Program-made: the position numbers and the translations under genes
Notes under the pieces: generated by a model
What the model was told of the DNA's origin: nothing
The model's database searches: none
Seen by the model: the letters and a program-made list of their open reading frames with translations, nothing else
NCBI GenBank assembly: GCA_964547725.1
Contig: CAZJOO010000003.1
Location: 1-27,622 of the forward strand
Source of the DNA: JAAZMU01 sp964547725
GTDB lineage: Bacteria > Patescibacteriota > Minisyncoccia > Minisyncoccales > Minisyncoccaceae
Direction: 5' to 3'
DNA length: 27,622 bases
In this document: one piece after another, positions 22,420 through 27,622 of the stretch
Numbering within the stretch: position 1 is the stretch's first letter
Layout: every line of letters begins with the position of its first letter

Positions 22420-24531
22420 ATGGTTAACAAAGTACTTAAAAGAGACAAAACAAAGGAGAGCTTTAACCCAGAAAAGGTTCGTATTGCTGTTTGGAAAGCT
22501 TTAACAGCAACCAAACAAGGAAACGGAGAGAAATCTCAAAAAATTGCTGATAAGGTTACGCAACTTATTGATCTTAGATTTAAAGAAGAAGAAGTTCCTA
22601 CCGTTGAGCAAGTTCAAGACATTGTGGAAGAAGCGCTTATGCTTGAGGATGAGGTGGAGGCAGCGAAAGCTTATATTTTATACAGAGAGCAAAGAAGGAG
22701 AATTAGAGAACAGGACAAAGTCAGCGAAGAGGCGGTTGATAGAGTTGATGATTATCTAGAAAAATTAGATTGGGAGGTTCGTGAAAATTCTAACATGACT
22801 TTTTCTCTTCAGGGAATGAACCATTACGCTGTTTCTTATATCGTTAAAAAATATTGGTTGAATAAGATTTATCCAAAAGAGGTGAGAGATGCAAACGAAA
22901 AAGGATTTTTTCACTTACATAATTTAGACACTCTTGCTTGTTATTGTGTAGGATGGGATTTGTACGATTTACTTTTAAGAGGATTTGGTGGAGTTTCAGG
23001 AAAAATAGAATCAAGCCCTCCTAAGCATTTTAGGTCAGCTTTAGGGCAGATTGTTAACTTTATGTATACTCTTCAAGGAGAAGCAGCTGGAGCAGTTTCT
23101 TTCTCTAATTTTGATACTTTACTTGCTCCTTTTATTAGATATGATAATTTAAATTACAATCAAGTTGAGCAAGCTCTGCAAGAATTTTTATACAATATGG
23201 CGGTTCCAACAAGAGTTGGTTTCCAGTGTCCATTTACAAACATAACTTTAGACTTAACTCCATCTGATAACTTCAAGGACATGCCTGTTCTTATCGGAGG
23301 AGAGCCTCAGAAAGAAACTTACGGAGAGTTTGAGCCAGAAATGAAAATGCTTATCAAAGCTTTTTATACAGCAATGATTAGAGGAGATAAGAGTGGAAGA
23401 CCTTTTTCTTTTCCAATTCCAACTATAAATATTACTAAGGATTTTCCATGGGAGGATCCAGAATTAGATAAGTTATGGGAAGCTTCTGCTAAGTATGGAA
23501 TCAATAACTTTGCAAATTATATCAATTCTGACATGAGTCCTAGCGATTCAAGGTCAATGTGTTGTCGACTAAGACTAGATTTAACTCAATTAAACAACAG
23601 AGGGGGAGGTGGACTATTTGGTTCAGGTTCTTTGACTGGAAGTATTGGTGTGGTAACTTTAAATCTTCCTAGAATTGGATATTGTTCGAAAACAAAGAAA
23701 GAGTTTTTAGAAAAATTGGGAGAATTAATGGATATTGCTAAAGAAAGTCTTGAAATAAAAAGAAAGACTATTGAGAATTATGCTGACAAAGGATTATACC
23801 CATATTCTAAATATTATCTAGCCGGAGTTAAAAAAGCTAAAGGACAATATTTCGCTAATCACTTTGCTACCATTGGAATTATTGGTATGCACGAAGCTCT
23901 TATTAATTTCTTAGGAGAAGGAGTTAATACAGAAAAAGGAAAAAAGACAGCTTTAGATATTATGGACTTTATGAGAGAGCGTTTAGTTGAATATCAAACA
24001 GAAACAGGAAGTCTTTACAATCTAGAAGCAACTCCAGCAGAATCTACTGCTTACCGTTTAGCTAAAAAGGATAAAGATGTTTATCCAGATATCATTACTA
24101 GTGGGACAAAGAAGATTCCATATTATACAAACTCAACTCAATTGCCAGTAAATTATACTGACGATATTTTTGAAGAATTTAACCTTCAAGATGAAATTCA
24201 ATGTAAGTATACAGGAGGAACCACAGAACATATTTTCTTAGGAGAAGAGATTTCTGACATAGAAACAACTAAGAAGTTAGTTAAAAAAGTTTTTGAAAAA
24301 TATCGTTTACCATTCATTACCCTAACTCCAACATTTTCTATTTGTCCGACTCATGGATATATTTCGGGAAAGCACTTTAATTGTCCAAAATGTACTATTG
24401 AGCAACCTTGTGAGGTTTACTCAAGAGTTGTAGGTTACTTAAGACCTGTTTCTCAGTGGAACGAAGCAAAACAACAAGAATTTAAAGACAGAAAGGTCTT
24501 TAAGATAAAACAAAGCGATTACAAGGAATAA
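22420..24531 (+). CDS. nrdD: Anaerobic ribonucleoside-triphosphate reductase
   Basis: Class III oxygen-sensitive glycyl-radical enzyme reducing NTPs to dNTPs. The 703-residue product has an N-terminal ATP-cone allosteric domain (about 1-95; VLKRDKTKESFNPEKVRIAV). The catalytic barrel shows MCCRLRLD with Cys382 as candidate thiyl position, and GSIGVVTLNLPRIGY. A C-terminal zinc site follows (CPTHGY, HFNCPKC, CEVY), then the glycyl-radical loop RVVGYLRPVSQWN with Gly672 in the expected place. It lies 16 nt after ftsZ and 10 nt before its activase. This is the only ribonucleotide reductase visible here; an aerobic class elsewhere in the genome cannot be excluded. Confidence 0.96.
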   Translation: MVNKVLKRDKTKESFNPEKVRIAVWKALTATKQGNGEKSQKIADKVTQLIDLRFKEEEVPTVEQVQDIVEEALMLEDEVEAAKAYILYREQRRRIREQDKVSEEAVDRVDDYLEKLDWEVRENSNMTFSLQGMNHYAVSYIVKKYWLNKIYPKEVRDANEKGFFHLHNLDTLACYCVGWDLYDLLLRGFGGVSGKIESSPPKHFRSALGQIVNFMYTLQGEAAGAVSFSNFDTLLAPFIRYDNLNYNQVEQALQEFLYNMAVPTRVGFQCPFTNITLDLTPSDNFKDMPVLIGGEPQKETYGEFEPEMKMLIKAFYTAMIRGDKSGRPFSFPIPTINITKDFPWEDPELDKLWEASAKYGINNFANYINSDMSPSDSRSMCCRLRLDLTQLNNRGGGGLFGSGSLTGSIGVVTLNLPRIGYCSKTKKEFLEKLGELMDIAKESLEIKRKTIENYADKGLYPYSKYYLAGVKKAKGQYFANHFATIGIIGMHEALINFLGEGVNTEKGKKTALDIMDFMRERLVEYQTETGSLYNLEATPAESTAYRLAKKDKDVYPDIITSGTKKIPYYTNSTQLPVNYTDDIFEEFNLQDEIQCKYTGGTTEHIFLGEEISDIETTKKLVKKVFEKYRLPFITLTPTFSICPTHGYISGKHFNCPKCTIEQPCEVYSRVVGYLRPVSQWNEAKQQEFKDRKVFKIKQSDYKE

Positions 24532-24541
24532 ATTTACACTT

Positions 24542-25237
24542 GTGAAAATAGGAGGACTTCAAAAGACAACCCTGCTTGATTATCCAGGCGAAATTGCTTG
24601 CGTAGTATTTTTAATGGGTTGCAACTTTAGATGTCCTTTCTGTTATTCTAGAGAATTAGTAGAGGAAGATTTAAATCTTCTTGAGTTAGTAGAAGAAGAT
24701 TATTTTTTTTCTTTCTTAAAAAGCAGACAAGGGCAATTAGATGCTTGCGTTATTTGTGGAGGAGAACCTACTATGAGTAAAGAGTTATTTTCTTTTTGTA
24801 AAAAAATTAAAGATTTAGGTTTTAAGGTTAAGTTAGATACAAATGGTTCTAATCCAGAAGCAATAGAAAGATTGATTAAAGAAAAAACAATTGACTATAT
24901 TGCTATGGACATCAAAGCCCCTTATGACAAATACGAAAAGGCCACTAAAGTAAAAGTTGATGTTTCAAAAATTAAAAAATCTATTGAGCTTATAAAATCT
25001 TCCGGGATTGATTATGAGTTTAGAACAACGCTTATTCCTACAATTCATGAACTTGATGATATTAAGAAAATGGCTTTCCAAATTGCTCCAGCAAAAAAGT
25101 ATTTTCTTCAAACCTTTAGAAAAGACAAAGAACTCTTGAGTCATGAACTCGACGACGTTTCTCCTTTTAGCGAAGAAGAAGTTAAAAAGATTATCGAAGA
25201 GATAAAAGCAAACTTTAAAATTTGTGATTTAAGATGA
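24542..25237 (+). CDS. nrdG: Radical-SAM activase of anaerobic ribonucleotide reductase
   Basis: A 231-residue radical S-adenosylmethionine protein that installs the glycyl radical on NrdD. Seen: CNFRCPFC (27-34, CxxxCxxC for the [4Fe-4S] cluster), CGGEPT (72-77, SAM binding), LDTNGSNPEAI and DYIAMDIKAPYDKY. The N-terminus KIGGLQKTTLLDYPG is typical of the longer NrdG-type activases (TIGR02495-like). Translation starts at GTG, the only non-ATG start I favour in the window. It follows nrdD by 10 nt, the usual pairing, and overlaps the rhomboid gene by 4 nt. Confidence 0.92.
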   Translation: MKIGGLQKTTLLDYPGEIACVVFLMGCNFRCPFCYSRELVEEDLNLLELVEEDYFFSFLKSRQGQLDACVICGGEPTMSKELFSFCKKIKDLGFKVKLDTNGSNPEAIERLIKEKTIDYIAMDIKAPYDKYEKATKVKVDVSKIKKSIELIKSSGIDYEFRTTLIPTIHELDDIKKMAFQIAPAKKYFLQTFRKDKELLSHELDDVSPFSEEEVKKIIEEIKANFKICDLR

Positions 25238-25800
25238 TTCCTCTTTTTGATAAAAAATCATCAAAAAAAATTCCTTACATAACAATACTTTTAGTTTCAA
25301 TTAATATTGTTCTTTTTTTCGTTTTCAAAAATAATCTCATATCTTCATATGCATTCATTCCGGGAGACTTTAGCATAATCACTCTTTTTACGCACATGTT
25401 TTTGCACGCGAATATTTTTCACCTATTAATTAACGTATGGTTTTTATGGGTTTTCGGAGATGCTATCGAAAACAGAATAGGACATTTAAAATTTTTGTTA
25501 TTTTATTTTTTGTGTGGAGTTTGTTCAGCTTTAATTTATTTTTTGATAGGAGATAATTTAAACGTTCCTTTAATTGGAGCCTCAGGAGCTATCTCTGGAA
25601 TTTTAGGAAGTTATTTAATTTTATTTCCTAAAAACAAATTAAAAGTTTTTCCTAATTTTACTTTCTCTAGTTTCGTTTATATTTTTTTATGGTTTTCGCT
25701 CCAACTCTTATTCATTTATTTTGGTAGTGGTAGCGTTTCTTATTTAGGACATGTGGGCGGATTTTTATCAGGGTTTATTTTAATTTTGTTTTTTAAATGA
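25234..25800 (+). CDS. Rhomboid-family intramembrane serine protease
   Basis: A 188-residue polytopic membrane protease that cuts transmembrane segments within the bilayer. Seen: about six hydrophobic segments, HLLINVWFLWVFG (conserved His63 and Asn67), ENRIGHLKFLLFY, nucleophile Ser117 in GASGAISGILGSY and catalytic His173 in YLGHVGGFLSGF. All catalytic elements are present, so it should be active. Overlaps nrdG and comEC by 4 nt each (ATGA). Its substrate is unknown; membrane-anchored proteins such as the nearby prepilins could be considered but nothing shows it. Confidence 0.92.
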   Translation: MIPLFDKKSSKKIPYITILLVSINIVLFFVFKNNLISSYAFIPGDFSIITLFTHMFLHANIFHLLINVWFLWVFGDAIENRIGHLKFLLFYFLCGVCSALIYFLIGDNLNVPLIGASGAISGILGSYLILFPKNKLKVFPNFTFSSFVYIFLWFSLQLLFIYFGSGSVSYLGHVGGFLSGFILILFFK

Positions 25801-27230
25801 CTCCAGCAAAGGCGTTTATTTATATTTGCATCAGTTTTATTTTTGGTATTTTTTTGGGGTCTTTTATTCATTCATTATTTTTAATTTATTTTTTAATAAT
25901 TTTTTCAGTCTCCATTGTTGGTATTTTATGGAAAAAGAAGCACGTCTTTATGGGCGTGTTTTTAATTGCTGTTTTTTGTTTGGGTTTTATATATATTAAT
26001 CTTGGCCTCCAAAATATTTTAGAGAATAAAGTCGTCGCTTCTTTTAATTCAGAGATAGAAGCTAGAGGGAAGGTATCCAAAAATCCAAAAGATGATTTAG
26101 AGACTAAGAAAGCGGTTATAGAGACGAAAGAAGTTAATGGAAAAAAAATTAATTCTCGTATATTGGTTTTTACAAAAGAAGATTTAAATTACGGAGATGA
26201 AGTTTTAATTAAAGGAGAATTGGTTGAGCCGGAAAAGATTAATAGTTTTGATTACAAGATGTATCTAGCTAACCAAGGAATAAGCGGGATGGTTTTAGAT
26301 TCTGAAGTTAAGATTATTTCGAAACATTATTCTTTGTTTTATGATTTAAAAAACAAAGCAGAAAAAATTGTTTTAGAAAATTTGTCTATCAGGAAGGCGG
26401 GAATTTTAAATGCCACTATTTTAGGAGAAACAGATAATATGAGTTCTGAGCTAAAACAAAAATTAGGTTTTACGGGAATTAGTCACGTTGTAGCTATTTC
26501 TGGTCAGCATATTATTATCTTGTGCGTAATCATGCTTAGCTTCTTGAGTTATTTAGGCATAGGAAGGAAGAAGGCAATAATTTTCACCATTCTTTTTTTA
26601 CTTTTTTATGTTATTTTGATTGATTTTCCAGCGTCTGCCTTAAGAGCTTTTATTATGATGTGTTTTGTTTTGTGCGCAGAACTTTTAGGAAGGCAATCAG
26701 ATAGTTTGCGTAGCCTAATTCTTGCTGCAGTTTTAATTTTACTTTTCAACCCCTTGTCTTTAATTTTTGATTTAGGTTTTCAATTGTCATTTTTAGCAGT
26801 TTTGGGAATTATCTTTTTTAATAATTTCTTTACAGAAAAACTAAAGTTTCTTAAAAACAGATTTTTTATTGACCTTGTCTCGGTTAATCTTTCTGCCCAA
26901 GTATTTGTTTTGCCTCTTTTAATTTATACTTTTCATTATATTTCCCTCTCATCGTTTTTTACAAATATTTTAGTTGTTCCCATATCAACTGTTTTATTAA
27001 TTTTAGGATTTGTTTGCGTTTTAATTTCTTTGATTTTACCAGGATTATCCTTTTTGTTTTTTGTTCCAATTTCACTTATTTTAGAATATGTACTTTTTAT
27101 AGTTGATAGATTTTCTTTTATGATTCTTCCAATAAATAGTTTTCCTATTATTTTAGTTTTCATTATTTATATAGGATTAGGTTTTTGGGCTTACAAATTA
27201 AGAAAAGATAGATTTGAATTTTATTTCTAA
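25797..27230 (+). CDS. comEC: ComEC/Rec2-type competence channel protein, short form
   Basis: Membrane channel for single-stranded DNA import. The 477 residues contain N-terminal hydrophobic helices, a soluble OB-like/DUF4131 region (about 75-175; SRILVFTKEDLNYGDEVLIKG, FDYKMYLANQGISGMVL), then the Competence domain with LGETDNMSSELKQKLGFTG, SHVVAISGQHIIIL, DFPASALRAFIMM and LSLIFDLGFQLSFLAVLGI. Full-length enzymes of about 750 residues end in a metallo-beta-lactamase domain that is missing here: the stop follows the last membrane helix. Short forms like this are known. It overlaps the rhomboid gene by 4 nt; the promoter of the next prepilin lies within its 3' end. Confidence 0.9.
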   Translation: MTPAKAFIYICISFIFGIFLGSFIHSLFLIYFLIIFSVSIVGILWKKKHVFMGVFLIAVFCLGFIYINLGLQNILENKVVASFNSEIEARGKVSKNPKDDLETKKAVIETKEVNGKKINSRILVFTKEDLNYGDEVLIKGELVEPEKINSFDYKMYLANQGISGMVLDSEVKIISKHYSLFYDLKNKAEKIVLENLSIRKAGILNATILGETDNMSSELKQKLGFTGISHVVAISGQHIIILCVIMLSFLSYLGIGRKKAIIFTILFLLFYVILIDFPASALRAFIMMCFVLCAELLGRQSDSLRSLILAAVLILLFNPLSLIFDLGFQLSFLAVLGIIFFNNFFTEKLKFLKNRFFIDLVSVNLSAQVFVLPLLIYTFHYISLSSFFTNILVVPISTVLLILGFVCVLISLILPGLSFLFFVPISLILEYVLFIVDRFSFMILPINSFPIILVFIIYIGLGFWAYKLRKDRFEFYF

Positions 27231-27242
27231 AAAAGTTATAAT
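27214..27242 (+). promoter_or_regulatory. Promoter of the second LamG-type prepilin
   Basis: TTGAAT (27214-27219), a 17-bp spacer and a perfect TATAAT (27237-27242). The -35 and most of the spacer lie inside the comEC 3' end. ATG at 27249 begins 6 nt after the -10 box. Confidence 0.75.
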
Positions 27243-27248
27243 CAACAC

Positions 27249-27622
27249 ATGAAGTTTTTTAGTAAAGAAAAATCTTTTACTTTAATCGAATTACTAGTGG
27301 TTATAGTTATCATCGGTATTCTTGCTGGCGTAATTGTAGTTTCTACTTTTTCGTCAATAAATTCTGCTAATTTAGCCAAAGGAAAGGTTTTTTCAGATAC
27401 TATAAAAAAGAACTTGTTTTTTGATCTTGTTGCTGAATGGACTTTCGATAATGCTTTAGATATTGGAAAAGATGAAGCGGGAAGTAATGATTTAGTTTTT
27501 TATAATTTTTCTTCGAAGGAAAATAGCGAGTGCTTATTTTCAAAATGTATATATTCAGAAGTGGCTAGTGTTTCTAACTATGGAATTAATAATAGTTTCC
27601 CGATGCCAGTTTCTAATTTTAC
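27249..27622 (+). CDS. Second type IV prepilin-like protein (3' end beyond window)
   Basis: The frame stays open to the window edge (124 codons seen). It opens with MKFFSKEKSFTLIELL, a class III signal with Ser9 before the cleavage point and Glu14 as mature Glu5, and a hydrophobic helix to about residue 32. The next 35 residues (SSINSANLAKGKVFSD to VAEWTFDN) track the prepilin at 16309 closely; beyond that the two diverge but share a CX4C pair, here C95-C100. The LamG domain seen in the paralogue would start near the window end, so its presence is inferred. The gene has its own promoter and stands 18 nt after comEC. Confidence 0.85.
   Translation, partial: MKFFSKEKSFTLIELLVVIVIIGILAGVIVVSTFSSINSANLAKGKVFSDTIKKNLFFDLVAEWTFDNALDIGKDEAGSNDLVFYNFSSKENSECLFSKCIYSEVASVSNYGINNSFPMPVSNF

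Noticed and set aside
1..27622. Recoded stop codons (TGA as Gly or Trp, as in some small-genome lineages)
   Set aside because: Several genes end cleanly at TGA, often within ATGA junctions, and no conserved protein needs TGA read-through.

Overview
The window is an AT-rich (about one-third G+C by eye), densely packed bacterial chromosome segment using the standard code (TGA is used as a stop, for example by tatD, parB and the rhomboid gene). The gene mix points to a small-genome anaerobe, most likely a Patescibacteria/CPR member of Parcubacteria type. The signs are prepilins carrying LamG domains, an archaeal-type GlmU-like enzyme, a two-subunit ferredoxin-dependent 2-oxoacid oxidoreductase, only an anaerobic ribonucleotide reductase, shortened FtsZ and ComEC, and almost no Shine-Dalgarno sequences. 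The phylum is my inference; no rRNA gene is present to settle it. I see no insertion sequence, CRISPR array, tRNA or rRNA.

Layout. 1-7.4 kb (+): tatD (5' end outside the window), an MTA/SAH-deaminase-like amidohydrolase, leuS, glmS, a SanA/YdcF-like membrane-anchored protein and an HD-domain hydrolase, ending in a clear terminator. 7.5-12.0 kb (+): a tightly coupled four-gene unit korA-korB-yvcK/glmR-glmU-like with 4-nt ATGA junctions. 12.1-13.7 kb (+): parA-parB from a leaderless-type promoter, converging with and overlapping topA. 13.7-16.2 kb (-): pth-topA. 16.3-17.1 kb (+): a prepilin with a C-terminal LamG domain. 17.2-19.7 kb (+): lepB-hisS-rpsU-yqeY, ending in a strong terminator. 19.8-22.4 kb (+): ybeY-ftsA-ftsZ. 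22.4-27.2 kb (+): nrdD, its radical-SAM activase, a rhomboid protease and a short ComEC. 27.2 kb to the end (+): a second LamG-type prepilin paralogue, cut by the window edge.

How the genes fit together. GlmS, YvcK/GlmR and the GlmU-like enzyme all act on or respond to UDP-GlcNAc synthesis. FtsA/FtsZ and ParA/ParB handle division and segregation. KorAB and NrdD plus its activase indicate anaerobic metabolism. The prepilins and ComEC belong with type IV pilus and DNA-uptake functions, although no pilus motor or prepilin peptidase gene lies here.

The most notable signals are (1) a recurring promoter design in which a -10 box ends only 6-9 nt before ATG, implying leaderless mRNAs at six starts; (2) the two LamG prepilins, with identical signal helices encoded by mostly different codons, and a shared CX4C motif; (3) an FtsZ that stops at the end of its globular core, with no linker or C-terminal peptide, directly after an FtsA that keeps its membrane helix; and (4) the linkage of KorAB with UDP-GlcNAc genes. 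No gap without a gene exceeds 300 bases.
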